Positions 10,231-18,857 of a DNA stretch of 64,000 nt are shown piece after piece. The notes below the pieces were generated by a model. It was not told the DNA's origin. It worked only from the letters and a program-made list of their open reading frames with translations, and did no database searches. Position 1 is the stretch's first letter; the number at the start of each line of letters is the position of its first letter. This stretch comes from Flagellimonas sp. 389. GTDB taxonomy: Bacteria > Bacteroidota > Bacteroidia > Flavobacteriales > Flavobacteriaceae. The stretch lies in NCBI RefSeq assembly GCF_018449435.1, contig NZ_JAHCMU010000009.1:122328-186327 (forward strand), written 5' to 3'. A program made the position numbers and the translations under genes.

Positions 10231-11634
10231 CTACTCCTTTACCCAATTGTTTGCAAAATCACAGTCTCTGTTTCCATCGTTTACATGAATATAAGTATCT
10301 TCTATATGATCTCCCATCCACTCTTTGATCGCTTCAAACTGTTTTTCTCTTAGGGCCAACTCTTGAATTTTCAGATAATCTTTTGCAAAATCAGCTTCGT
10401 GCTCATCAAAGCGATTGGAGATTTTCATGATCTTAAACTTTGGCGGGCCTCCCCTTTGGTCGTTTTCGCGTATGGGCCTTGAAATTTCTTCGTCTTTTAA
10501 ATTACGGACCTGATTGTAAAGCTCGGGATCCATTTTGGTAAGTTCAAAACGGGAATCAAAGTTGATAGGGTTACGCAGCAAACCACCATCAAACTTGGTC
10601 TCTTTTTCATCCGAAAAATTTAATGCAGCTTCCGCAAAAGTATATTTTCCGTCAATGACCTGTTGCCTAATGGTATCTAGTTCTTTTACCGCTTTATCTA
10701 TGGTTGCTTGAGGAATCTCGGGAATTATAAGAATATGACGTAAATCCAACTCTTGTCCTCTGATTTTTTCAATATAAATAATATGATAGCCAAAAGCCGT
10801 TTCGAAAGGTTCTGAAATCTCGCCTTCTTGCAAGCTGAACGCAACGTCCTTGAACTCTTTGACAAATGGGGTTTCCCTTGTCATGCTATAAAAACCGCCT
10901 TTGGATTTTGATCCAGGATCTTGGGAATAGAGGATTGCCTTTACATTAAAACTTGCGTCGTTGTCCTCAACGTCTTGTTTAATCTGATTTAACCTATCAA
11001 TTACCTTTTGTTTCTCTGCTTCGGGGGCCTCAGGCTGTTTCACGATTTGCGCAATCTCTAATTCAGCTCCAAAAACTGGCCTTTGATCATCTGGAATCTT
11101 TTTGAAAAACTGTCGTACTTCTTCTGGGGTTACTTCTATTTCCTCTACAATCTTCCCTTGCATTTTTTCCGAAAGCATCCGAAGTTTATTGATTTCAAAA
11201 AGCTCCGCTCTAAAACTTTCGATGTCGGTTTTGTTGTAAAACTTCAAAACTTTTGCCATGGAACCCACTTGAGCAACCAGCTGTTGGATTTGTCTATCGC
11301 TCTGCGCATTCACTTGATCATCGGAAACAAGTAAACTGTCTTGTACCGCCTGATGGGCATAAAGACGATCCTCCATTAATTTTCCCAGCAAGCTACATTT
11401 TGTGATATCCTGTGTGGACGCACCTTGACTTTTTAAATCGATGAGTGTTTTTTCGATATCAGAATCAAGAATAACATAATCGCCAATAACCGCGGCAATA
11501 CCATCTAATTTTATTTTTTTGGTGTTGGTGGTACTATCTGTTTTCACCATTACCGCTTCATCTGCAGTTTCTTCTTGTGCGCTCAAAAGTCCGCATACCG
11601 CAAAAAATAGCAGGGCCAACACTTTATTTTTCAT
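10231..11634 (-). CDS. SurA-like periplasmic peptidyl-prolyl isomerase
   Basis: About 467 residues with an N-terminal signal peptide (MKNKVLALLFFAVCGLLSA), a SurA N-terminal chaperone domain (around DGIAAVIGDYVILDSDIEK) and two parvulin-type rotamase regions; FETAFGYHIIYIEKIRG marks the end of the first. It should help outer-membrane protein folding. I chose the ATG at 11632-11634 because the signal peptide then starts properly; an in-frame ATG at 11643 is also possible and the 11679 start is unlikely. The start overlaps the end of the upstream lipoprotein gene by 11 bases. Confidence 0.88.
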   Translation of the reverse strand: MKNKVLALLFFAVCGLLSAQEETADEAVMVKTDSTTNTKKIKLDGIAAVIGDYVILDSDIEKTLIDLKSQGASTQDITKCSLLGKLMEDRLYAHQAVQDSLLVSDDQVNAQSDRQIQQLVAQVGSMAKVLKFYNKTDIESFRAELFEINKLRMLSEKMQGKIVEEIEVTPEEVRQFFKKIPDDQRPVFGAELEIAQIVKQPEAPEAEKQKVIDRLNQIKQDVEDNDASFNVKAILYSQDPGSKSKGGFYSMTRETPFVKEFKDVAFSLQEGEISEPFETAFGYHIIYIEKIRGQELDLRHILIIPEIPQATIDKAVKELDTIRQQVIDGKYTFAEAALNFSDEKETKFDGGLLRNPINFDSRFELTKMDPELYNQVRNLKDEEISRPIRENDQRGGPPKFKIMKISNRFDEHEADFAKDYLKIQELALREKQFEAIKEWMGDHIEDTYIHVNDGNRDCDFANNWVKE

Positions 11635-12508
11635 CTTTTTCATAAACTTCGAATTCGTTTTTCTGTATTGCTTCATCAAGGATTTCCGTTTCTAGCTTCC
11701 GAACGTAATCCAATCTTCTTCTATTAATTATCAATTGTCTTATATCTGGTGAAATGTATTCAAAAGGAGCAGTATCGTTGATTTCCAATACATCTTTCAC
11801 ACTTCCCAAATATACTTCTAAGGAATCCTGTAATTCAAAAAATTGTGATTTTTTTAAATAGTCCTCTTCGTTGAGCGAAGTTAACGGTGGTATTTCCTCT
11901 ATAACCCTAGATGCACTTACCCAAATGGAATCGTTAAAATGGATTTTTTTGAACTGTACGGCTACAGAATCCAAATAACGTTTGTCCTTCTGTTGCCAAT
12001 CCTTCATGCTTTTGATTACATCGTCTTTGTGCAAAAACTGGGTTGGCAATCCCACAAATCTAAGTTGCACCAGTCGTTCGCTAAGCTTAAAGTTTTCTTT
12101 TTCTTTTTCGTAGTACTGCCTTAACTGTTCGGTTGTCACAGCAGTATCTTGAGCTTGCAATACCAGTGCCTCTATGTATGCCCTAGTGTATAAATCTGCC
12201 CTGTAGTCATCTACAAGGCGGTCAAATTCGCTCAATTTTTCTTCAGGAAGGTTAATCTTGGATTTTGACAACAACAATTGTTTTGAGGCCCAATTGTTAA
12301 TGTAGTTGCTTACAAACAGGGCACTATCTTGTTTGGACATGTCATCATTGATCAAAGAAGCGATATCTTCTCCATATAAGAAAGCATCCCCAACTCTAGC
12401 CAAAGGTTCTTTTTCTTCCTTGTCCTTAAAAAGTGAATTACATGATGATAAGAACAATAGTCCTATAACAAAAAGGCAAGCAATCTTATTTCTCCGTAGA
12501 AAAAGCAT
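11624..12508 (-). CDS. SurA/PpiC N-domain-like lipoprotein
   Basis: A protein of about 294 residues starting MLFLRRNKIACLFVIG, with a lipobox ending LSSC (Cys 23). After the lipid anchor comes LARVGDAFLYGEDIASLI, the typical opening of SurA/PpiC-type folding factors, and a helical middle region. No parvulin active-site motif is evident, so it looks like a chaperone-only member. A longer reading from 12559 lacks a sensible signal peptide. It directly precedes and overlaps the SurA-like gene, suggesting joint work on outer-membrane protein folding. Confidence 0.75.
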   Translation of the reverse strand: MLFLRRNKIACLFVIGLLFLSSCNSLFKDKEEKEPLARVGDAFLYGEDIASLINDDMSKQDSALFVSNYINNWASKQLLLSKSKINLPEEKLSEFDRLVDDYRADLYTRAYIEALVLQAQDTAVTTEQLRQYYEKEKENFKLSERLVQLRFVGLPTQFLHKDDVIKSMKDWQQKDKRYLDSVAVQFKKIHFNDSIWVSASRVIEEIPPLTSLNEEDYLKKSQFFELQDSLEVYLGSVKDVLEINDTAPFEYISPDIRQLIINRRRLDYVRKLETEILDEAIQKNEFEVYEKDEK

Positions 12509-12512
12509 TCCG

Positions 12513-12542
12513 CAAAAATAACAATAACTTAAAGTCCCACAA
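12513..12542 (-). promoter_or_regulatory. Candidate promoter for the folding-factor operon
   Basis: On the - strand TATTTTTG (12513-12520) matches the Bacteroidota -7 element TAnnTTTG, with a TTG (12540-12542) 19 bases upstream as the -33 element. The predicted transcription start falls almost on the ATG at 12508, which would give a leaderless or nearly leaderless message. Confidence 0.45.
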
Positions 12543-12623
12543 GAAGGTTTTGTTCTCATTAACAGATTTTTAGTAGGCAGGGCTATTCATATAATTTCTT
12601 ACATTAGTGAAAAACCTTCCAAG

Positions 12624-13076
12624 ATGAAGTATACTTCTGAAATAACGGTCAATTTAAATCGTAAGGCGTTCTTGGAAAAATTGAACAATCCGGAAGATAT
12701 GAAACATTGGCAAAGAGACTTGATCAGTTATGAACATCTTTCAAAAAATCCCGGGGAAGAAGGGGCCCAAATGAGTATGGATTACAAAATGGGGAAACGG
12801 GGGTTTAAAATGGTAGAGACCATCATCAAGAACAATCTTCCTGAAGAACTCCATTCCATGTACGATACCAAAGGTGTGCAAAACATACAGAAGAATTACT
12901 TTAGCGAAATAGGTGGAAAAACCAAATGGATATCGGAAAATGAATTTATTTTTTCTGGTTTTGGTATGAAATTGATAGGTTTGTTGATGCCCGGAGCTTT
13001 TAAAAAGCAATCCAAACAATACATGGAAGATTTTAAGGCGTTCGCGGAAAACAATATATCGGTACTTGATTCCTGA
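12624..13076 (+). CDS. SRPBCC-fold protein
   Basis: A 150-residue soluble protein. The opening (MKYTSEITVNLNRKAFLEKL) and the pattern of a beta strand, then NNPEDMKHWQRDLISYE, and a C-terminal long helix (KKQSKQYMEDFKAFAE) match the START/Bet v1-like SRPBCC fold, which binds small hydrophobic ligands. No catalytic motif can be named. It starts a + strand group, with the next small gene 5 bases downstream. Confidence 0.65.
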   Translation: MKYTSEITVNLNRKAFLEKLNNPEDMKHWQRDLISYEHLSKNPGEEGAQMSMDYKMGKRGFKMVETIIKNNLPEELHSMYDTKGVQNIQKNYFSEIGGKTKWISENEFIFSGFGMKLIGLLMPGAFKKQSKQYMEDFKAFAENNISVLDS

Positions 13077-13081
13077 TCGAA

Positions 13082-13339
13082 ATGGAAAAAGCTTTAGATA
13101 GAAAAATAAAACTGATTTGGGATTTTCGTGGTCCCAGTGCACTGAAAATTGCGGAACATCATGAAAAACATTTAAATGAATTCGTAGCCCTAGAAAAACT
13201 AAAACTAGACATTACAGGTCACCAACAGTTTAACGAAATGCATAGCATAGCTTATCTGGTGGTGGAAGAGGATGAGATGAAAAAGGTTCGTGATGCCTTA
13301 AAACCACATCGGGGAGAGATTTACCTTGAAAGCAACTAA
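13082..13339 (+). CDS. Small conserved-looking protein of unknown function
   Basis: An 85-residue protein, mixed charged, with no signal peptide or membrane segment. It has a HHEKHLNEF stretch and a VVEEDEMKKVRDAL helix. I do not recognise the family. It is tightly packed (5 bases after the SRPBCC gene, 10 bases before the lipoprotein gene), which supports a real gene in the same transcript. Confidence 0.65.
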   Translation: MEKALDRKIKLIWDFRGPSALKIAEHHEKHLNEFVALEKLKLDITGHQQFNEMHSIAYLVVEEDEMKKVRDALKPHRGEIYLESN

Positions 13340-13349
13340 ACCAAGCGAC

Positions 13350-14492
13350 ATGTCAAAAAAATACGTTGTGCCCATATTGCTGATTATAGCTTTAGCCGGG
13401 TTTTCTTGTTCTGATAAACCCCAACAAGACCCCTTAGAAAAAGTACTGTCCACCGATAGCGTGCTGATAAAAAAAGTAATGGACAGCATAGATCAGTATG
13501 AAGTCCAGATACGCTATACCCAAATAGATAGAAGGAACGATAGTGTTCTCTTTACAGATTTTGACTTTCAGGTCGATAAGAAACAGTATTTCTACCCTGC
13601 AAGTACCGTTAAGTTTCCTGCAGCAGTAGCCGCTTTGGAAAAAATCAACGAGATAGACTCTCTTTCCGTCTCTACCCGATTCTATATTGAGGGAGATTCC
13701 ACAGAAACGACTTTTGCAGAAGCTATTTCACAAATTTTTGCTGTTTCCGATAACGCGGCAAACAACCGCTTGATAGAGTTTTTGGGCCAAAATGCATTAA
13801 ATGAGCGTATTGGATCCAAAGGGGTAGAACCAATTCGAATAGCACACCGCCTATCCACATCAAATGCAGATGATGTCACAACGAAACCCTTGGTGACCTA
13901 TTTGAACGATTCTACCACCACAACGAGTAAACGCATCATCAACACTGCTCCAAAACCGTTAGAACTTTATAAAATTGAAAAAGGAACTGGATTTTACAGT
14001 GAAGATTCATTGCATATGGGTGCTTTTGATTTCTCCTTAAAAAATTACTATCCTATCGAAGCCCAACATGCTTTGCTAAAACGCATTATTTTTCCTCAGC
14101 ATTTCCCAGAGGAACAACGTTTTACTATTAGCAAAACTCAGCACGAACTGCTACTAAAAGCTATGCATACACTACCAAAAAATCTAGGGTACGACACGGA
14201 AGAGTATTATGACAGTTATGTTAAATTTCTTATGTTTGGTGATTCTGAGGAGTCAATTCCAGACTATATAAAAATTTACAACAAGGTTGGGTATGCCTAC
14301 GGAACCCTAACAGATTGTGCCTATATCAAAGATGTAAAGAACAACATTGATTTTATGATTACAGCAACAATCTTAGTAAACAAAGATGGTGTTTTTAACG
14401 ATAACGTATACGAATACGATGAAATTGGAATACCATTTTTGGCTGAATTAGGACGGCAAATCTATGCTGTAGAATTAGAACGAAAAAGGTAG
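13350..14492 (+). CDS. Serine hydrolase lipoprotein, class A beta-lactamase fold
   Basis: A protein of about 380 residues beginning MSKKYVVPILLIIALAGFSC, with a lipobox cysteine at residue 20. It carries the penicillin-binding/beta-lactamase signature: SxxK as S85-T-V-K88 (YPASTVKFPA) and an SDN motif at 133-135 (AVSDNAANN). It is longer than true class A beta-lactamases and resembles the Beta-lactamase2 family of uncharacterised serine hydrolases. I chose the ATG at 13350 because it gives a clean lipoprotein signal; the 13326 start overlaps the previous gene. Antibiotic hydrolysis cannot be inferred. Confidence 0.82.
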   Translation: MSKKYVVPILLIIALAGFSCSDKPQQDPLEKVLSTDSVLIKKVMDSIDQYEVQIRYTQIDRRNDSVLFTDFDFQVDKKQYFYPASTVKFPAAVAALEKINEIDSLSVSTRFYIEGDSTETTFAEAISQIFAVSDNAANNRLIEFLGQNALNERIGSKGVEPIRIAHRLSTSNADDVTTKPLVTYLNDSTTTTSKRIINTAPKPLELYKIEKGTGFYSEDSLHMGAFDFSLKNYYPIEAQHALLKRIIFPQHFPEEQRFTISKTQHELLLKAMHTLPKNLGYDTEEYYDSYVKFLMFGDSEESIPDYIKIYNKVGYAYGTLTDCAYIKDVKNNIDFMITATILVNKDGVFNDNVYEYDEIGIPFLAELGRQIYAVELERKR

Positions 14493-14505
14493 TTTTTAAA
14501 CAAAT

Positions 14506-14526
14506 ACCCCTAAAACGGGGGTGTTT
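14506..14526 (+). terminator. Weak candidate terminator after the serine hydrolase
   Basis: A short GC stem (ACCCC at 14506-14510, GGGGT at 14518-14522) followed by GTTTT lies 14 bases after the stop. The stem is only five pairs, so this is tentative. Confidence 0.35.
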
Positions 14527-14593
14527 TGATAATAAAAACCCCACTATCTTTCCAACAAATTAAGGTTACAACCGTTTTTATTAACCAACAAAG

Positions 14594-14659
14594 ATGGCGG
14601 AAACCAACTTAATTAACCAAATATGGCCGAAAACCAAGAACAAATTGACAAGCTTCTAG
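14594..14659 (+). other. Possible upstream ORF overlapping the DUF2339 start
   Basis: An ATG at 14594 opens a 21-residue frame (beginning MAETNLINQ) that stops inside the DUF2339 gene in another frame. Its first bases (ATGGCGGAAACCAA) closely resemble the real start (ATGGCCGAAAACCAA) 29 bases later, so this may be a duplicated start region or a leader peptide. Nothing shows that it is translated. Confidence 0.25.
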
Positions 14660-16983
14660 AAAGGCTGGAGCTAATGTTAAAAAAACAGCAGGACTTCGAT
14701 ATAGAAATAAACGAACTGCGAAAAGATATTCAGACCCTTAAGAATGTCCAAGTTGAGAGTGTTATTGAAAAAGACACTGTCAATATACCTGAAAAAACCG
14801 CTCAACAAATAGAGCAACCTACCGAACAAGCTGAACCAATCACTAAGGAAAATACAGACTTAGTTGAAAAAGAATCTGCACCTCAGCAAATAACACAACC
14901 CAAAACAGTACGGCCTAAAAAGGGAAAATCCAATTTGGAAAAGTTTATTGGTGAAAACCTTATTAACAAAATTGGTATACTTATTACGGTCATAGGGGTT
15001 ATTATAGGTGCCAAGTATTCCATTGAAAATAATTTGATCAGCCCACTTACTCGAATCGTACTTGGGTATCTTGTTGGTTTGGGATTGATTGGCTTTGGTA
15101 TTAAGCTGAAATCAAAGTATGAAAACTATAGCGCTGTTCTGGTCAGTGGTGCTTTAGCAGTACTCTACTTTATAACGTTTACAGCTTATGATTTTTATGC
15201 ACTCTTTCCCCAGACTTTAGCTTTTGTTCTAATGTTAGTTTTTACGGCATTTGGTGTGGTTGCAGCGCTTAATTACAATAAGCAGGTGATTGCCCATATT
15301 GGGCTTGTAGGCGCTTATGCTGTGCCATTCTTATTAGGTGATGGTTCCGGTAGTGCATCTGTACTTTTCGGGTACATGGTCATCATTAATATTGGAATTG
15401 TGATTATAGCTTTCAAAAAATATTGGAAGCCGCTATACTACTCTGCCTTTTCCTTTTCGTGGCTCATCTATCTTTTTTGGATTATTGCTTCATATGAAAA
15501 AGAAAACCAGTTTGCATTAGCATTGATAGTGGCGAGTGTATTCTTCACTATTTTCTATGCTACTTTTCTTGCTTATAAATTAATTCGCTCAGAAAAATTT
15601 AAAGCATCCGATGTTATCATGCTCTTGTTCAACTCCTTCATATTTTATGGTTTCGGCTGTGGATTACTGGCACAAAATGATACGGGAGCACAACTTTTGG
15701 GTGTTTTCACTTTATGCAATGCATTGGTTCATTTTGGGGTTTGTGTATTGATATTCAAGAAAAAAATGGTAGACCGGAATTTGTTCTATCTCGTATCTGG
15801 ACTAGTGCTAACTTTTATTACCATTGCCATACCGGTACAACTGGATGGCAACTGGGTTACACTTTTATGGATGTTGGAAGCTTCGCTATTGTTTTGGATA
15901 GGTCGCACTAAAAATGTACCTGTCTACGAACATTTGTCATACCCATTGATGATTTTAGGATTTTTTAGTCTTACGCAAGATTGGACACTAAGTTATTTTG
16001 ATAGCTGGTTTGGGGAAGAAAAAGTAGTTTTTAAATCAGTATTGAACATAACTTTTTTAACATCTATAATAACCTCGTTATCCTTTGGTTTTATCAATTG
16101 GTTAAATCACAAGTATCAAATTAAAAAGAAAACTGTTGTATCCATAATAATGTCGATAGGAATTCCTACGCTTCTCATTATCACTTTGTACTTCTCGTTC
16201 TATTGGGAAATCGTCTATTATTGGGAACAGTTATACAAAGGTTCAAAAATCGAAATACTTGAAGAAAGTATGAACTACGATCAGTTCAATTATAGTTTAC
16301 GCAAACTAAGTTCAGTCTGGATTTTTAATTATTCGCTTCTGTTCCTAAGTGTTTTAGCAGTTGTAAATATTCAAAAGCTGAAAAATAAAGTTCTGGGCAT
16401 CATAACGCTCATCCTATCCATTTTGGTTGGTTTTTCTTTTTTGACCGGTGGGCTGTATCTACTAAGCGAGCTAAGGGAAAGTTATCTGGATCAAACTTTA
16501 GCGGAGTATTATGATATAACTTCATATGCTATTTGGATCAGGTATGTTGCAATCGCCTTTTTTACGGTTTTGTTGATAACCGTCAATAAAATGATCAGAA
16601 AACCCTTTATGGGTATAAATTTCAAGATTCCATTCGAAATTCTTGTTCATACTTCTATACTTTGGATTGCGAGCAGTGAGTTGCTCAATTGGATGGACAT
16701 CTATGGTTCCGACCAATCTTATAAGCTAGGGTTGAGTATTCTTTGGGGACTGTATTCGCTATTATTAATAGTACTTGGTATCTGGAAAAAGAAAAAATAC
16801 TTGCGCATTGTGGCAATAGTTCTTTTTGGCATAACGCTCTTAAAACTTTTCTTCTACGATATCGCATCGCTCAATACCATTTCCAAAACCATAGTATTCG
16901 TATCTCTTGGTGTACTATTGCTCATTATCTCTTTTCTATACAACAAATACAAACATATTATCACAGATGAGGACGAGAAATAA
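14623..16983 (+). CDS. DUF2339 polytopic membrane protein
   Basis: A 786-residue protein with a coiled-coil, Glu/Gln-rich cytoplasmic start (residues 1-100), then GENLINKIGILITVIGVIIG and about 20 hydrophobic segments to the end. This is the layout of DUF2339 membrane proteins, whose function is unknown. The following gene (DUF3999-like) overlaps its end by 17 bases, and this pair is seen together in many bacteria, suggesting one envelope complex. The central region near residues 535-565 contains a charged non-membrane loop. Confidence 0.85.
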   Translation: MAENQEQIDKLLERLELMLKKQQDFDIEINELRKDIQTLKNVQVESVIEKDTVNIPEKTAQQIEQPTEQAEPITKENTDLVEKESAPQQITQPKTVRPKKGKSNLEKFIGENLINKIGILITVIGVIIGAKYSIENNLISPLTRIVLGYLVGLGLIGFGIKLKSKYENYSAVLVSGALAVLYFITFTAYDFYALFPQTLAFVLMLVFTAFGVVAALNYNKQVIAHIGLVGAYAVPFLLGDGSGSASVLFGYMVIINIGIVIIAFKKYWKPLYYSAFSFSWLIYLFWIIASYEKENQFALALIVASVFFTIFYATFLAYKLIRSEKFKASDVIMLLFNSFIFYGFGCGLLAQNDTGAQLLGVFTLCNALVHFGVCVLIFKKKMVDRNLFYLVSGLVLTFITIAIPVQLDGNWVTLLWMLEASLLFWIGRTKNVPVYEHLSYPLMILGFFSLTQDWTLSYFDSWFGEEKVVFKSVLNITFLTSIITSLSFGFINWLNHKYQIKKKTVVSIIMSIGIPTLLIITLYFSFYWEIVYYWEQLYKGSKIEILEESMNYDQFNYSLRKLSSVWIFNYSLLFLSVLAVVNIQKLKNKVLGIITLILSILVGFSFLTGGLYLLSELRESYLDQTLAEYYDITSYAIWIRYVAIAFFTVLLITVNKMIRKPFMGINFKIPFEILVHTSILWIASSELLNWMDIYGSDQSYKLGLSILWGLYSLLLIVLGIWKKKKYLRIVAIVLFGITLLKLFFYDIASLNTISKTIVFVSLGVLLLIISFLYNKYKHIITDEDEK

Positions 16984-18190
16984 ATTTTACGGTCTTTTAT
17001 TGATTCTTTTTTGTAATTCGATTTTTGGACAATTACAAAAGTACGATGCTAAAATGGCGTTAGAAGAAATAACGGACCAATGGCATACAATCACGTTACC
17101 TTATCCAGTTTTTGATAAAGTAAAACAGGACATGTTTGATATCCGTGTCTATGGTATAACTGCTACTGATACCCTTGAAGCACCTTACATTCTCAAAGCT
17201 TTGAAGGGAGAAAGCGTTAAAAAAAATGTTGACTTCAAATTACTGAACACCACTAAGGATGGTAACGGTTATTACTTCACTTTCGAAGTTCCTACTACAG
17301 AAGTCATCAATCACATAAAGCTGAACATCAATAATGAAAACTTTGATGCAAAACTGATTCTGGAAGGAAGCCAAAACCAAAACGATTGGTTCACCATTTT
17401 GGAAGATTATCGTATCCTTTCCATTAAAAACTCGCAGACCAATTATAGCTTTACTGAACTGGATTTCCCCAATTCAAAATATTCATATTACCGTGTTTTT
17501 ATACAAACTGATGAAAAACCTATTTTGGATTCAGCCAGTATCGCAATGGACAATACGGTCAAGGCTACCTATACGAACTATCGAATGAAAGGGTTTAGGA
17601 CAGTTCCTGTAGAAAAAGAAACCTATATCGATATTTATCTAAAACAACGTGTTCCACTGAGTTTTCTAAAAATCAACGTGAAAGACACCTTTGATTACTA
17701 TCGCCCAATAACCATTAAATATGTTACGGATAGTGTAGAGACCGAAAAAGGCTGGAAGTATTATTACAGAAACCTTACCTCAGGAATTCTAACCTCTATA
17801 GAAAAAAATGAATTTAAGTTTCCTAGTACATTGGTAAAAAGCTTACGGGTAGAAATTCAGAATCATGACAATCAACCCTTAAAAATTGGAACTATCGAAG
17901 CCAAAGGATATGCTCATGAACTTGTTACCCGTTTTACCGAACCTGCCGACTATTTTCTAGTCTACGGAAACTCCAATGCAAAAAAACCTATATACGATAT
18001 CACTTTAACAAAAAGTAATATCCCTGAAAACCTATCTAAACTTAGTTTCGGACCCCAACAATTAATTCCAAAAACCGAAAAACCACAGGTAGAACCATTA
18101 TTTGAAAATGAATGGTGGTTATGGGGCATTATGGTTCTTGTAGTTTTACTATTAGGTGGATTTACCTTAAAGATGATGCAGAAGGGATAG
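16967..18190 (+). CDS. DUF3999-like exported protein, C-terminal membrane anchor
   Basis: About 407 residues. It starts with a signal peptide (MRTRNKFYGLLLILFCNSIFG), has a large beta-rich periplasmic part and ends in one transmembrane helix (WWLWGIMVLVVLLLGG) plus a short basic tail. This matches DUF3999, the usual partner of DUF2339. The ATG at 16967 gives the signal peptide and overlaps the preceding gene by 17 bases; the longer reading from 16907 is not credible. Function unknown; repeated jelly-roll-like segments may bind carbohydrate, but that is speculation. Confidence 0.75.
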   Translation: MRTRNKFYGLLLILFCNSIFGQLQKYDAKMALEEITDQWHTITLPYPVFDKVKQDMFDIRVYGITATDTLEAPYILKALKGESVKKNVDFKLLNTTKDGNGYYFTFEVPTTEVINHIKLNINNENFDAKLILEGSQNQNDWFTILEDYRILSIKNSQTNYSFTELDFPNSKYSYYRVFIQTDEKPILDSASIAMDNTVKATYTNYRMKGFRTVPVEKETYIDIYLKQRVPLSFLKINVKDTFDYYRPITIKYVTDSVETEKGWKYYYRNLTSGILTSIEKNEFKFPSTLVKSLRVEIQNHDNQPLKIGTIEAKGYAHELVTRFTEPADYFLVYGNSNAKKPIYDITLTKSNIPENLSKLSFGPQQLIPKTEKPQVEPLFENEWWLWGIMVLVVLLLGGFTLKMMQKG

Positions 18191-18224
18191 CATAAATGGT
18201 GCATAGATGCTATTTAAATCTAGT

Positions 18225-18255
18225 TAAAGACATTGAGAAAAATAAGATGTCTTTA
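18225..18255. repeat. Inverted repeat upstream of the BLUF gene
   Basis: Perfect 9-base arms TAAAGACAT (18225-18233) and ATGTCTTTA (18247-18255) with a 13-base spacer lie between the DUF3999 stop and the BLUF start. There is no T-run, so it looks more like a binding site than a terminator. Confidence 0.35.
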
Positions 18256-18339
18256 TGGTATTGACTTGATACATAAAATTCATATTTCCAAATAATAATT
18301 TCCAATATTTGTAGTTATTAACTTACAAACCTAAGTGCT

Positions 18340-18774
18340 ATGAAGTGCGTCCTATATATCAGCAAAGCCCTAAAATCATTTACCAACGAAGAATTGGAGC
18401 TACTCTCAATAACCTCTACCGGTAATAATCAAAAAAAAGATATTACAGGCTACCTGTATTATGAAAACAAACGTTTTTTACAATACATGGAAGGAGAAGA
18501 GCACATAATCAATCAAATGGTAGATAAAATAGCGCATGATGAAAGACATGAGCTTTTGGCCTTAATAGAAAAACAGGATTTGGTCCATAGACGTTTCCCA
18601 GAATGGGGAATGAAAAATATTGCCGATTTAATGTTCTCGAACAGTGCTATAGAAACCACTATAATTCAAACAATGTCAATTTTTGGAGAGAATCACTTAA
18701 ATATCTCTGAAAGAACACAGAAAGAACTGTTCAACCTTATGGACGATTTATCTTCGGTTTCTTTAGAATCATAA
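18340..18774 (+). CDS. BLUF-domain blue-light photoreceptor
   Basis: A 144-residue protein that is almost entirely one BLUF domain, which binds FAD and senses blue light. The key residues are visible: Tyr6 (MKCVLYIS), an Asn at 29/30, Gln48 in FLQYMEG, the DITGYLYYENKRF strand and the W89/M91 pair in FPEWGM. There is no fused GGDEF, EAL or cyclase domain, so it must act through a partner protein. It stands alone with about 150 bases of spacer upstream. A light response fits a pigmented surface bacterium, but no target is identifiable here. Confidence 0.9.
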   Translation: MKCVLYISKALKSFTNEELELLSITSTGNNQKKDITGYLYYENKRFLQYMEGEEHIINQMVDKIAHDERHELLALIEKQDLVHRRFPEWGMKNIADLMFSNSAIETTIIQTMSIFGENHLNISERTQKELFNLMDDLSSVSLES

Positions 18775-18811
18775 GATTCCCGTATTCTTGGCCATTACGC
18801 CAAGTAACGAA

Positions 18812-18837
18812 AAAAGCACCGCCAAGGCAGTGCTTTC
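18812..18837 (-). terminator. Intrinsic terminator after the fasciclin gene
   Basis: Arms AAAGCACCGCC (18813-18823) and GGCAGTGCTTT (18826-18836) pair with one G-U, and the - strand continues into a run of T (TTTTTTCG). It lies 22 bases past the fasciclin stop and also separates it from the convergent BLUF gene. Confidence 0.75.
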
Positions 18838-18857
18838 AACCGATAAAACAAGTAAAC

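Noticed and set aside
10231..12508. Polysaccharide utilisation or MoxR-DUF58-vWA locus around the MoxR gene
   Set aside because: The neighbours are folding factors and aconitase; no DUF58, vWA, SusC/SusD or glycosidase is present.
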